Positions 56,171-64,000 of a stretch of 64,000 nucleotides of DNA are shown here, in pieces. The DNA lies in contig NZ_BDAY01000037.1 of assembly GCF_001612685.1 (NCBI RefSeq), positions 1 to 64,000 on the forward strand, read 5' to 3'. The position numbers and the translations under genes were made by a program. Every line of letters begins with the position of its first letter. Within the stretch, counting starts at the first letter, position 1. The notes under the pieces were generated by a model, which worked only from the letters and a program-made list of their open reading frames with translations, was not told the origin of the DNA and ran no database searches. This DNA is from Nocardia altamirensis NBRC 108246. GTDB taxonomy: Bacteria; Actinomycetota; Actinomycetes; Mycobacteriales; Mycobacteriaceae.

Positions 56171-57390
56171 CAAGCCTCCACGGACTGCACGTAGCGAGTC
56201 GGCATGCCGGGGGCCTGTGGTCCGGACAGCTCGGGGCGCGGGTTGTTGTCGATGCATTCCGCGGCGTCGAGGGCGAGCCGATAGCCGCGCTTGACCACGG
56301 TCTGGATGGCCTTGGGCGCACCGAGCCCGGCACGCAGCCTGGCGATCGCGGTTTCCACCGCATGCGTGTCGTCACCGCCGCCCGGCAGCGCGGCGAGCAG
56401 GTCTTCCCTGGAGACGACCCGGCCAGGTTGCCTGGCCAGCGAGCGCATCAGCGCCATCGGCGCCGGCGCCAGCTTGCGCACCTCGTCATCGACGACCACG
56501 CAGCCGCCGCGCACGCTCAGGATGTGCCCCGCGGCGTAGATCCGGTTGGCCCGGCGCGGCAATTCCTCGGCGACGTGGCGAGCAAGCGCACCGAGCCTGG
56601 CGCGGCCTGGCATCGACGTGGCCACCCCGAGTTCCTCCAGCGGCGCGGCGGTGATCGGCCCGACACAGGCGGCGAGCACCCGCCCGCGCATCGCGTGCAG
56701 CACGCCCTCCAGCAGCCCGGTTTCCTTGGCACGGATCAACATCGACGCCACGGCAGGCGCACTGGTGAAGGTGACGCAGTCGAGGCTGGAGGTGACGACG
56801 GCCTCGATCAGCTGGTCCATCGGCCCCTGATCTTCCGGCGGCACCCACCGGTACACCGGCACCGGAACGACATCCGCACCGGCACAGCGCAATACCTCAC
56901 AGAAGTCGGGCACCGGCTCCCACTCGGTGGTGGCGCCGTGCAGCTGCACGGCGATCCGCACACCTTCCACGCCCTCGGCGAGCAGATGGTCGAGCACCTC
57001 GGCGGAGGATTCCGACGCGGGCGACCATTCCTCCCGCAGTTCGGCAGCGCGGATGGCGCCCTTGGCTTTCGGGCCGCGGGCCAGCATTCTGGTGGTCCCC
57101 AGGGTGGCGCGCAGCTCCTCGGCGATGCCCCAACCCTCGGCCGCCTCCATCCAGCCGCGGAAGCCGATGCCGGTGGTGGCCACCACGATTCGCGGTGGGT
57201 CGACGAGCAGCTGGCGGGTGACCCGCTCCAGCTCGGTGTCGTCGGCGAGCGGAATGATCCGGATCGCCGGTGCGGACACGATGTCGGCGCCGCGGCGCAC
57301 GAGCAGCGTGGCGAGCTCGTCGGCGCGCCTGGCCGCGGTGATGCCGACCGTGAATCCGGCCAGCATCGCGCCCGAGTCGAGAGTTGTCAT
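56167..57390 (-). CDS. Uroporphyrinogen-III synthase fused to OmpR/PhoB-type winged helix
   Basis: 407 residues. Residues 1-270 are HemD-like: 'FTVGITAARRADELATLLVRRG', 'IVVATTGIGFRGWMEAAEG', 'VTFTSAPAVASML' and 'RVLAACVGPITAAPLEELG'. Residues about 285-385 form a DNA-binding domain of the Trans_reg_C type ('MALMRSLARQPGRVVSREDLLAALPGG' and 'AVETAIARLRAGLG...IQTVVKRGYRL', the latter with the wing signature). This matches Rv0260c-like proteins, where a HemD domain may sense tetrapyrrole and control transcription. ATG 57390 follows GGGTGAG and lies 4 bp after the nirD stop. Confidence 0.88.
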   Translation of the reverse strand: MTTLDSGAMLAGFTVGITAARRADELATLLVRRGADIVSAPAIRIIPLADDTELERVTRQLLVDPPRIVVATTGIGFRGWMEAAEGWGIAEELRATLGTTRMLARGPKAKGAIRAAELREEWSPASESSAEVLDHLLAEGVEGVRIAVQLHGATTEWEPVPDFCEVLRCAGADVVPVPVYRWVPPEDQGPMDQLIEAVVTSSLDCVTFTSAPAVASMLIRAKETGLLEGVLHAMRGRVLAACVGPITAAPLEELGVATSMPGRARLGALARHVAEELPRRANRIYAAGHILSVRGGCVVVDDEVRKLAPAPMALMRSLARQPGRVVSREDLLAALPGGGDDTHAVETAIARLRAGLGAPKAIQTVVKRGYRLALDAAECIDNNPRPELSGPQAPGMPTRYVQSVEAW

Positions 57391-57394
57391 GCGC

Positions 57395-57796
57395 TCACCC
57401 ATCCGAAGAAGCGAGCGCGGAAGACACCGGCTCGTTGGAGACCGCGACGACGCCGTCGACGACGCGTACCGCGTAGACCGGCAATGCTGCCGAGTCGTCA
57501 TCCAGGCAGTGCCCATCGATCAGGGAGAACGCCTGCTTCAACAGCGGCGAGGCCACGACGGGCACGCCGCCGCGGTCGCCGACGATGCCGCGCGACATCA
57601 CCGCGGCACGGCCGAAGGGATCGATGTTGCCCACGGCATACAGCATGCCGTCGGCCAGCAAGAATAGGGCGGCCTGACGGCCACAGTTCAGCAACACCGC
57701 AACGCCGCGGCCGGGGATCAGGTAGTCGAGCCTGCAGGCCTGCGTCCAACCGGTGGTGGTTGCCGCGGCAATGCCGGGGGTATCGATCACGGTCAT
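57395..57796 (-). CDS. nirD: NirD, nitrite reductase small subunit
   Basis: 133 residues. A Rieske_2-type domain: 'ACRLDYLIPGRGVAVLLNCGRQAALF', 'GNIDPFGRAAVMSRGIVGDRGG', 'VASPLLKQAFSLIDGHCLDD', 'LPVYAVRVVDGVVAV'. NirD lacks the Rieske Fe-S ligands, as usual. Partner of NirB for NADH-dependent reduction of nitrite to ammonium in the cytoplasm. ATG at 57796 is preferred because GGAGG lies 9 bases before it; an ATG three codons earlier is too close to that site. Confidence 0.92.
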   Translation of the reverse strand: MTVIDTPGIAAATTTGWTQACRLDYLIPGRGVAVLLNCGRQAALFLLADGMLYAVGNIDPFGRAAVMSRGIVGDRGGVPVVASPLLKQAFSLIDGHCLDDDSAALPVYAVRVVDGVVAVSNEPVSSALASSDG

Positions 57797-57860
57797 CGGT
57801 GTCATCCTCCAAACGCCCTACCCATTGGTACAGGCGTCCTGTTTCTGTGCGGTTAAGCCG

Positions 57861-60413
57861 TCATTTCCCGTGCGTAGCGGTGCTGGTCCCCGCCCCTACG
57901 ACCACCTCAGGCATGCCGAGCAGCACCGGCACCTTCCGTGCACCGGAATCGTCGAACGAGATGGTCGGATCAGCCTCCTCCGGCGCGTTCACGAAGGACA
58001 CGAAGCGCGACAGCTTCTCCTCGTCCTCCAGCACCGCGGCCCATTCGTCGCGGTAACCGGCGACATGCTTGGCCATCGCGGCCTCCAGCTCGTCGGCGAT
58101 GCCGAGGCTGTCCTCGCAGACAACCTGCTTCAGGTAGTCGATGCCGCCCTCGAGCGCCTCCTGCCACGGTGCGGTGCGCTGCAGCCGGTCGGCGGTGCGC
58201 ACGTAGAACATCAGGTAGCGGTCGATGTACCTGATCAGCGTCTCGTCGTCGAGTTCACCGGCGAGCAGCACCGCGTGCTTCGGGGTGAGTCCGCCGTTGC
58301 CGCCGACATACAGGTTCCAGCCCTGCTCGGTGGCGATCACGCCGACGTCCTTGCCGCGCGCCTCGGCGCATTCCCGGGCACAGCCGGACACGGCCAGCTT
58401 CAGTTTGTGCGGGGAACGCAGTCCGCGATAACGCTTTTCGAGCAGCACGGCCATGCCGACCGAGTCCTGCTGGCCGTAGCGGCACCAGGTGGAGCCGACG
58501 CAGCTCTTCACCGTGCGCAGCGACTTGCCGTAGGCGTGACCGGATTCCATGCCGACGTCGACGAGGCGCTGCCAGATCTGCGGCAGCTGTTCGACTCTCG
58601 CGCCGAACAGGTCGATCCGCTGACCACCGGTGACCTTCACATACAAGCCGAAGTCCTTGGCGATCTGACCGATGGTGATGAGCTGATCGGCTGTCACCTC
58701 GCCGCCCGGCATCCGCGGCACCACCGAATAGGTGCCGTTCTTCTGCATGTTGGCCAGGAAGTGGTCGTTGGTGTCCTGCAGCGCGGCCTGCTCGCCGTCG
58801 AGGATGTGCTCGCTCGAGGTGGACGCGAGAATGGAGGCGACCGTCGGCTTGCAGATATCGCAGCCGGTGCCCTTGCCGTACTTGGCGATCAGGCCGGAGA
58901 AGGTGCGGATGCCGGTGACCTGGACGATCTGGAACAGCTCGGCGCGCGACTGACCGAAGTGCTCGCACAGCGCCTTGGACATCTCGACGCCGGACTGCTC
59001 CAGCAGCTTCTTGAGCATGGGAACGCAACCGCCGCAGGAGGTTCCGGCGGACGTGCATTTCTTGATGCCCGCGATATCGCAGGCGCCGTCGGCGATGGCG
59101 CCGCAGATCGAGCCCTTCGACACGTTGTTGCACGAGCAGATCTGCGCGTCGTCCGGCAGCGCGTCGGCGCCCAATTCCGCACCGGCGGGCGAGATCAGCG
59201 CCGCGGGCTCGGCGGGCAGCGGCCGCCCGACCAGCGGCCGCAGCGCGGCGTAGGCGGTGGCGTCGCCGACCAGGATGCCGCCGAGCAGGATCTGCGCGTC
59301 ATCGGAGACAACAAGTTTCGCGTAGGTGCCCTTGGCAGCATCGTGCAGCACCACCGACAGCGCGCCCTCGGTGGTGGCGTGCGCGTCGCCGAAGCTGGCC
59401 ACGTCGACACCGAGCAGCTTGAGCTTGGTCGACATGTCCGCGCCGGGGAATTCGCCGGTGCCACCGAGCAATCGGTCCGCGACGATCTCGGCGGTGGTGT
59501 AGCCGGGTGCGACCAGGCCGTAGCAGGTGCCCTCGACCGCGGCGCATTCGCCGATGGCCCAGATGTTCGGATCGGAGGTCTGCAGCCCGAGATCGGTGAT
59601 GATGCCGCCGCGCGGCCCGACCTCGAGTCCGCTCTCGCGAGCGATCTGGTCACGCGGCCGGACGCCCGCGGAGAACACGACCAGCGCCGCGTCGATCACC
59701 GACTCGTCGGAAAGGCCTACCCGCACACCACTTTTGGTCGCCTCGATCGAGGAGGTGCCGACGCCGGTGTGCACGGTGAGGCCGAGGTCGGTGACCAGGC
59801 GCTCCAGGATGGCGCCGCCGCCCTCGTCGACCTGCGCGGGCATCAGCCGGTCGTTGTACTCGACCACGTGCGGCGTAAGACCGAGCTGGCGCAAGGCATT
59901 CGCGGCCTCCAGGCCGAGCAGCCCGCCGCCGACGACGACACCGACCGCGCCGGGCCCTGCGGCCTCGGCGGTCGCCCTGATCCCGTCCAGATCGTCGAGG
60001 GTGCGGTAGACGAAGCACTCCGGCAGGTCGTGGCCCGGCACCGGGGGCACGAACGGATACGAGCCGGTGGCAAGCACCAGCGCGTCGTAGCCGAGGGTGT
60101 CGCCCGCCGAGGTGGTGACCTTGCGTGCGTCCCGGTCGATGGTTTCGGCCCGCTGCCCGAGCCGCAGCTCGACCAGCGCGTCGTCGGCGTACTCGTTGCC
60201 CGGCAGCGCCAAAGCGCTTGCGTCCCAGGCGCCTACGTAGGACGACAGGCCGACCCGGTCATAGGCGGGCAGCAGTTCCTCGCTGAGCACGACGACCTGC
60301 CACTGGCCCGCCTCGTCCCGCGCGCGCAGCGCCTCGACGAACCGGTGCCCGACCATGCCGTGCCCGACCACAACGGCGGTCTTGCGCCCGGTCGGATCGA
60401 CTGAGGGATTCAT
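57861..60413 (-). CDS. nirB: NirB, NAD(P)H-nitrite reductase large subunit
   Basis: 850 residues, typical length. FAD-binding Rossmann start 'AVVVGHGMVGHRFVEAL', NAD domain 'VGVVVGGGLLGLEAANAL' (about 155), BFD-type [2Fe-2S] domain 'CSCNNVSKGSICGAI...CTSAGTSCGGC' (about 425-460), a sulfite/nitrite reductase ferredoxin-like half, and the siroheme/[4Fe-4S] site 'CVGSTWCRYG' plus 'SGCARECAEA' (four Cys). Electrons from NAD(P)H pass via FAD and the cluster to siroheme to reduce nitrite to ammonium. It lies between narK (27 bp upstream) and nirD (64 bp downstream). Confidence 0.95.
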   Translation of the reverse strand: MNPSVDPTGRKTAVVVGHGMVGHRFVEALRARDEAGQWQVVVLSEELLPAYDRVGLSSYVGAWDASALALPGNEYADDALVELRLGQRAETIDRDARKVTTSAGDTLGYDALVLATGSYPFVPPVPGHDLPECFVYRTLDDLDGIRATAEAAGPGAVGVVVGGGLLGLEAANALRQLGLTPHVVEYNDRLMPAQVDEGGGAILERLVTDLGLTVHTGVGTSSIEATKSGVRVGLSDESVIDAALVVFSAGVRPRDQIARESGLEVGPRGGIITDLGLQTSDPNIWAIGECAAVEGTCYGLVAPGYTTAEIVADRLLGGTGEFPGADMSTKLKLLGVDVASFGDAHATTEGALSVVLHDAAKGTYAKLVVSDDAQILLGGILVGDATAYAALRPLVGRPLPAEPAALISPAGAELGADALPDDAQICSCNNVSKGSICGAIADGACDIAGIKKCTSAGTSCGGCVPMLKKLLEQSGVEMSKALCEHFGQSRAELFQIVQVTGIRTFSGLIAKYGKGTGCDICKPTVASILASTSSEHILDGEQAALQDTNDHFLANMQKNGTYSVVPRMPGGEVTADQLITIGQIAKDFGLYVKVTGGQRIDLFGARVEQLPQIWQRLVDVGMESGHAYGKSLRTVKSCVGSTWCRYGQQDSVGMAVLLEKRYRGLRSPHKLKLAVSGCARECAEARGKDVGVIATEQGWNLYVGGNGGLTPKHAVLLAGELDDETLIRYIDRYLMFYVRTADRLQRTAPWQEALEGGIDYLKQVVCEDSLGIADELEAAMAKHVAGYRDEWAAVLEDEEKLSRFVSFVNAPEEADPTISFDDSGARKVPVLLGMPEVVVGAGTSTATHGK

Positions 60414-60440
60414 CGATATTCCTCCTTGACTGTGCTGGCG

Positions 60441-61904
60441 TCAGGCGCGGGGCGCGGAGCTTGCGGACACGGATGAAAAGGGTTGTGGCGCGGCCTCAGC
60501 CGCCAGCACCATGGACTCGGCCGCGACGACGACGTCGGAGTCGGCCCGGCGACCCGGCGTGCGCAGGAAGACCGCCCAGGTGACCAGCGTGCAGGCGATG
60601 TAGAAGGCCATGAACACCCAGAACGCGGTGGTCGCGGACGCGGTCGAGGCGTAGGACGAGCGCAGCACCAGGTTGATGGCGACTCCGCCGAGCGCGCCGA
60701 CGGCGCCGACGAAACCGATCAGCGCACCCGAGGTGTGCTGCGCCCACGCGGCCCTGGCTTCCTGGCTCGCGTCGAGGCTCTTGGACTTCGCGGCGAAGAC
60801 CGAAGGGATGATCGTGGTGACCGATCCGTTGCCGATGCCGGACAGCACGAACAGGGCGATGAAGCCGGCGACCAGCGCGATCATCGCCGCCCCGCTCGGC
60901 ACGCCGCCGCTGCGGTCGCCGAGGGTGCTCGCGACGGCAACGACGACCGCGGCCACCGTCATCGCAGCGAAGATGTACATGCTGACCCGGCTTCCGCCGA
61001 CCCGGTCGGCCCACTTGCCACCGTAGGGCCGGGCCAGCGAGCCGAGCAGCGGTCCGATGAAGGCGATTTGCGCGGCATGCAGCGCGGCCTGCGCCGTGCT
61101 GTCGCCGCCCGCCTTGAAGCTGATCTGCAGCACCTGGCCGAAGGCGAAGCTGTACCCGATGAACGAGCCGAAGGTGCCGATGTAGAGGAACGCGATCGCC
61201 CACGACTGCGGCACCTTCAGCGCCGTCAGCATCGAGGACAGGTCGGCCTTCTGGTTGCGCAGGTTGTCCATGTACAGCGCGGCGCCGACGCCTGCCAGCG
61301 CGACGAGCACCAGATAGATGGCGCAGATCAGCGAGGCATAGCCGTTGCCGAGGGTGGCGATGACGAGCAGCCCGACCAGCTGGATGGCGGGAACGCCGAT
61401 ATTGCCGCCGCCCGCGTTCAGTCCGAGTGCCCAGCCCTTGAGCCGCTGCGGGTAGAAGGCGTTGATATTGGTCATCGAGGAGGCGAAGTTGCCGCCACCG
61501 AAACCGGCGAACGCCGCGACCACCAGAAACGTGGTGTACGAGGTGCCCGGCTGATTGATGAAATACAGCGTGAGCAGCGTAGGAATCAGCAGGAGCAGCG
61601 CGCTGAAGATGGTCCAGTTACGCCCGCCGAATTTCGCGGTCGCCACGGTGTACGGAATTCGCAGAATGGCGCCGACGAGCGTCGGAACCGCCACGAGAAA
61701 GAACTTGCCCGCCGGGTCGATACCGAACGTGTCGGTGGGCATGAACAGCACCATCACCGACCAGATGGACCACACCGAGAACCCGACATGCTCGGCGAAC
61801 ACCGACCACACCAGGTTGCGCTTGGCGACGTCTTTACCGCCTGCCTCCCACGCAGTGACGTCTTCGGCATCCCAGTGCTCGATATCGCGATTGCGCATGA
61901 GCAT
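60441..61904 (-). CDS. narK: NarK-type nitrate/nitrite MFS transporter
   Basis: About 487 residues with some 12 transmembrane segments. The N-terminus 'DIEHWDAEDVTAWEAGGKDVAKRNLVWS' is characteristic of actinobacterial NarK. The conserved 'FAGFGGGNFASSMTNINAFYP' and 'GLNAGGGNIGVPAIQL' are the two nitrate signature motifs, with Arg in the 'RIPYT' region of helix 2. It moves nitrate in or exchanges nitrate/nitrite, feeding the nir enzymes below. ATG 61904 is used; TTG 61910 has the better spacing to GGGAGG and may be the true start. Confidence 0.93.
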   Translation of the reverse strand: MLMRNRDIEHWDAEDVTAWEAGGKDVAKRNLVWSVFAEHVGFSVWSIWSVMVLFMPTDTFGIDPAGKFFLVAVPTLVGAILRIPYTVATAKFGGRNWTIFSALLLLIPTLLTLYFINQPGTSYTTFLVVAAFAGFGGGNFASSMTNINAFYPQRLKGWALGLNAGGGNIGVPAIQLVGLLVIATLGNGYASLICAIYLVLVALAGVGAALYMDNLRNQKADLSSMLTALKVPQSWAIAFLYIGTFGSFIGYSFAFGQVLQISFKAGGDSTAQAALHAAQIAFIGPLLGSLARPYGGKWADRVGGSRVSMYIFAAMTVAAVVVAVASTLGDRSGGVPSGAAMIALVAGFIALFVLSGIGNGSVTTIIPSVFAAKSKSLDASQEARAAWAQHTSGALIGFVGAVGALGGVAINLVLRSSYASTASATTAFWVFMAFYIACTLVTWAVFLRTPGRRADSDVVVAAESMVLAAEAAPQPFSSVSASSAPRA

Positions 61905-61996
61905 GCTCAAGAAGGGCCTCCCAAATTCCGGTTGGCCCAACGGTAGGTAACGGGTATTGCGGTAATGCTGCGTGAAATGACCGGCGTATCAACGGT

Positions 61997-62028
61997 TGCT
62001 CACGAGTGTCCGAGATCGAGGGTGAGCA
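61997..62028. promoter_or_regulatory. Inverted repeat upstream of narK
   Basis: TGCTCAC (61997-62003) and GTGAGCA (62022-62028) are exact complements, 18 bp apart, about 95-125 bp before the narK start. It could be an operator for nitrogen or stress control. I could not fit a GlnR consensus. The rest of the 61905-62159 gap shows nothing. Confidence 0.3.
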
Positions 62029-62159
62029 CGCGCTTATGTTGCAGGCATGTGACACAGCGGTTTCCGCGGATCACCGATTGCCTGGCCGGACTGGCAGCGG
62101 CCGGTGAGGTGTGACGTACAGCATGGCCACACCGACACCGGCCCGCAACTCGAGCGGGG

Positions 62160-63416
62160 TTATCCCCAGGTGTCTTCCAGCATCCGCGGCTTGCATGCCT
62201 GCCAGGCACCGGCGAGCAGCACCAGCACCGCGACGACGAGCAGGGCGAACGGCGCGAGCCAGCCGTCGGTCAGCGAGTGCAGCACGCCGAACAGCAGCGG
62301 CCCGACGCAGGCGACCGCGTAGCCGACGCCCTGGGTGAACCCGGACAGCGCGGCGGAGCCACCCGAGGTGTTGGTGCGCAGGTTGATCAGCGTCAGCCCC
62401 ATCGGGAAGGTGCTCGGACCGATGCCGAGCAGCACCACCCACAGAATGGGCGCGCTCATGGGGGCGACGAGCAGCCCGACGAAGGCAGCGATGAAGAACG
62501 CCGCGCAGCCGACCACGATGAAGAAGGGATTGCGGAAGCGCGCGACCACCGTCGGCGCGATGAACGCGGCGGCCAGGCCGACGACCGCGAACAGACCGGT
62601 CATCGAGCCGCCGAAGCTCGCGCTTGCTCCGGCGTCGCTGAGGATCTTGGGCAGCCAGGTGAACATGGCATAGGTGATCAACGACGTCATGCCGAACATG
62701 CCTGCCATGCCCCAGGCGAGCGGCGAACGCCACACCTGCCCGGTCCTCGGCTCGTCGGTCGGCAGTGCGGTGGTGTCCGCGCGATCGCGACCACGCCGGT
62801 CGCGCAGCACCCCGAGCCACGGCAGCACGGCCGCGAAGCTGAGGATCGACCACAGCCCCAAGGAGATTCGCCAGCCGTGCGCGTCGGCGATCGGCACCGC
62901 GACGAACGCGGGCACCACCGTGCCGAGCTGCACCATCACGATGTACAGCGAGCTGACCACCGCCAGCCGGTCGGCGAAGTACCGCTTCACCAGCGGCGGG
63001 ATCACCACGTTGCCGATGCCCATGCCTGCCAGGGCGAGGGCGGAGAAGACGAGGAGTTCGGCGGTGCCGTTCAGCAGCACCCGGACCAGCATGCCGGTGC
63101 CCGCCATGAGCATGGCCGCCAGCGCGGTGCGTTCCAGGCCGAGCCGCCCGACGAGCAGCGGGGTCAGCACGCCGGACAGCGCGAACATCGCGGTCGGGAT
63201 CATGCCGAAGACACCGACAACGGCGGTGCCGTAGCCGACGTCGGCGCCGATCCGTTCGGCAAGCGGGCTGAATGCGGTGACCGCGACACGCAGGGTGAGT
63301 GCCGACATCAGGATGGCTGCGAGCACGAGCAGACGACCCTCGATCAGCGCGCGTCGGCGCTGCTCGACCAGTGCGGATTCCGGCCGTTGCTGAGTTTCCT
63401 GGAGGGTTGCAGTCAC
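62160..63416 (-). CDS. CynX/NimT-family MFS transporter
   Basis: About 418 residues with 12 predicted helices. 'LRVAVTAFSPLAERIGADVG' and 'GVFGMIPTAMFALSGVLTPLLVGRLGLERTAL' near the start, and 'MGIGNVVIPPLVKRYFADR' in helix 4, match the cyanate-transporter-like CynX/NimT group, which includes a nitroimidazole-resistance member. A cytoplasmic loop with 'RDRRGRDRADTT' separates the halves. GTG 63416 is taken; a TTG at 63452 would add 12 residues. Divergent from a GntR gene 65 bp away, which is its likely regulator. Confidence 0.87.
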   Translation of the reverse strand: MTATLQETQQRPESALVEQRRRALIEGRLLVLAAILMSALTLRVAVTAFSPLAERIGADVGYGTAVVGVFGMIPTAMFALSGVLTPLLVGRLGLERTALAAMLMAGTGMLVRVLLNGTAELLVFSALALAGMGIGNVVIPPLVKRYFADRLAVVSSLYIVMVQLGTVVPAFVAVPIADAHGWRISLGLWSILSFAAVLPWLGVLRDRRGRDRADTTALPTDEPRTGQVWRSPLAWGMAGMFGMTSLITYAMFTWLPKILSDAGASASFGGSMTGLFAVVGLAAAFIAPTVVARFRNPFFIVVGCAAFFIAAFVGLLVAPMSAPILWVVLLGIGPSTFPMGLTLINLRTNTSGGSAALSGFTQGVGYAVACVGPLLFGVLHSLTDGWLAPFALLVVAVLVLLAGAWQACKPRMLEDTWG

Positions 63417-63422
63417 CGCGAA

Positions 63423-63443
63423 ATCATAGGATGACCGGATGAT
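63423..63443. promoter_or_regulatory. Candidate operator in the MFS/GntR divergent gap
   Basis: ATCAT and ATGAT (63423-63427 and 63439-63443) form an inverted repeat with 11 bp between. The block also contains the direct repeat AGGATGA/CGGATGATAGG. It lies 40 bp before the regulator start and 7 bp upstream of the transporter start, a fitting place for a GntR-family site. Weak evidence. Confidence 0.35.
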
Positions 63444-63481
63444 AGGAGGCAACGATTTGTGATGAGCGGTACTCTAGGTCA

Positions 63482-64000
63482 GTGCAACCAGTCCGGCGCA
63501 CCAGCCTCATTGCCCAGGTCACCGAGCAGCTGCGTGCCGAAATACGTTCCAGCCGTTGGCCGATCGGCTCTCGCATCCCTACCGAACCCGAGCTCACCGA
63601 GCTGACGGGGACGGGTCGAAACACCGTGCGCGAGGCCGTTCAAGCCCTCGTCCACGCGGGGATGCTCGAGCGAAGGCAAGGCTCGGGAACCTACGTGATC
63701 GCCTCCTCCGACCTGGGAGGCACACTCGGTAAATACTTCGCCGATGCCGAAGAGCGCGACGTCCTCGAACTGCGGCTCGCCCTCGACACCACGGCCGCCG
63801 CGCTGGCCGCGCGCCGCCGCGACGACGGCGATATCGCGAACCTGCTGCAGCTGCTCGCCGAGCGGGACAAGGCCTACGACGACGACAACCCGGCCGCCAT
63901 CGAGGCGGACGTCGAGCTGCACCGCGCGATCGTGGTCGCCAGCCACAACGCCGTCTACCTCGAGTTCTACGATTCGCTGCTGCCCATCATCGAACAGGTG
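63482..64000 (+). CDS. GntR/FadR-family transcriptional regulator (cut by window end)
   Basis: The frame starts at GTG 63482 (VQPVRRTSLIAQVTEQLRAEI) and is open to the last base; 173 residues are visible. The N-terminal winged helix-turn-helix is of GntR type: 'IGSRIPTEPELTELTGTGRNTVREAVQALVHAGMLERRQGSGTYV', split over helix and wing. An FCD effector domain starts at about 85 ('ERDVLELRLALDTTAAALAARR'), with 'EADVELHRAIVVASHNAVYLEFY' carrying the first metal/ligand His. It is divergent from the CynX-type exporter and probably represses it. Confidence 0.87.
   Translation, partial: MQPVRRTSLIAQVTEQLRAEIRSSRWPIGSRIPTEPELTELTGTGRNTVREAVQALVHAGMLERRQGSGTYVIASSDLGGTLGKYFADAEERDVLELRLALDTTAAALAARRRDDGDIANLLQLLAERDKAYDDDNPAAIEADVELHRAIVVASHNAVYLEFYDSLLPIIEQV

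Noticed and set aside
61930..61975. Possible GlnR site before narK
   Set aside because: Several TTAC/TCAC pieces occur but the spacing does not match the AC-n9-AC or GTNAC-n6 pattern.
61834..62055. 73-codon ORF before narK starting MSHACNISACS
   Set aside because: Two Cys in a short start resembled a leader peptide, but it overlaps the narK start out of frame and no attenuator hairpin is present.
1..64000. CRISPR array, insertion sequence or prophage
   Set aside because: No regularly spaced repeats, transposase, integrase or phage structural gene was found.

Overview
The window is 64 kb of high-GC actinobacterial DNA, best matched to Nocardia or a close mycolic-acid-forming relative. Supporting signs are a resuscitation-promoting factor, a mycoredoxin (CGYC), WhiB7, UvrD2 with a tetracysteine motif, AdnA/AdnB helicase-nucleases, an antigen-85-like secreted esterase and many GTG/TTG starts. 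From memory, the gene order from about 6.6 to 34.9 kb follows Mycobacterium tuberculosis Rv3193c-Rv3204 (UPF0182 - PDZ/Lon protease - DUF2342 - ThiF-like - ABC1 kinase - whiB7 - uvrD2 - mycoredoxin - nudC - K+ channel - adnB - adnA - lipV - ATL), with local insertions (Fic protein, PPA1309 protein, SSI-like inhibitor, XRE/cupin regulator, LtrA, DoxX-like protein).

Layout. 0-6.5 kb: a truncated Ala-rich protein, a two-domain VOC protein, an MFS transporter, an unknown protein, an HD-domain protein, a secreted CAP protein, an initiator tRNA gene and an Rpf gene behind a long structured leader that looks like a c-di-AMP riboswitch. 6.5-17 kb: the conserved membrane/protease/kinase block, interrupted by a Fic gene whose promoter carries a perfect palindrome. 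17-25.5 kb: SSI-like inhibitor, XRE-cupin regulator, whiB7 with a long attenuator-type leader (promoter, upstream ORF, terminator), uvrD2, ltrA, mycoredoxin, nudC and a K+ channel. 25.5-35 kb: DoxX-like protein, the AdnAB double-strand-break resection motor-nuclease, a LipV-like hydrolase and an alkyltransferase-like protein. 35-41.6 kb: VOC protein, a MobA-MoeA fusion, a methyltransferase, a Q/N-rich miniprotein, a sulfatase and a DUF1330 protein. 41.7-44.7 kb: a methionine-salvage operon (mtnA-mtnB fusion, mtnD, mtnC). 44.7-50.3 kb: small enzymes, an ANT(6)-like nucleotidyltransferase, a secreted cupin, a Tat-exported phosphatase, a TfoX-N protein and an antigen-85-like esterase. 50.4-55.2 kb: a compact one-module NRPS (C-A-T-TE) with a partner gene. 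55.4-61.9 kb: an assimilatory nitrite operon (narK-nirB-nirD-HemD/winged-helix fusion-CbiX/SirB-like). 62.1-64 kb: a CynX/NimT-type MFS exporter divergent from a GntR/FadR regulator cut by the window end.

How it fits together. The nitrite operon imports nitrate/nitrite and reduces nitrite to ammonium; its last two genes supply the HemD and chelatase activities behind siroheme, the cofactor of NirB. The mtn genes take methylthioribose-1-phosphate to the 2-keto acid precursor of methionine. WhiB7, UvrD2, AdnAB and ATL form a stress, antibiotic-response and DNA-repair neighbourhood. The items most worth following up are the NRPS pair, the palindrome-controlled and possibly leaderless fic gene, the whiB7 attenuator, the low-complexity insertions in AdnA and AdnB, and the enzyme fusions. 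All functional statements are from reading the sequence and recalling families; no database search was run.
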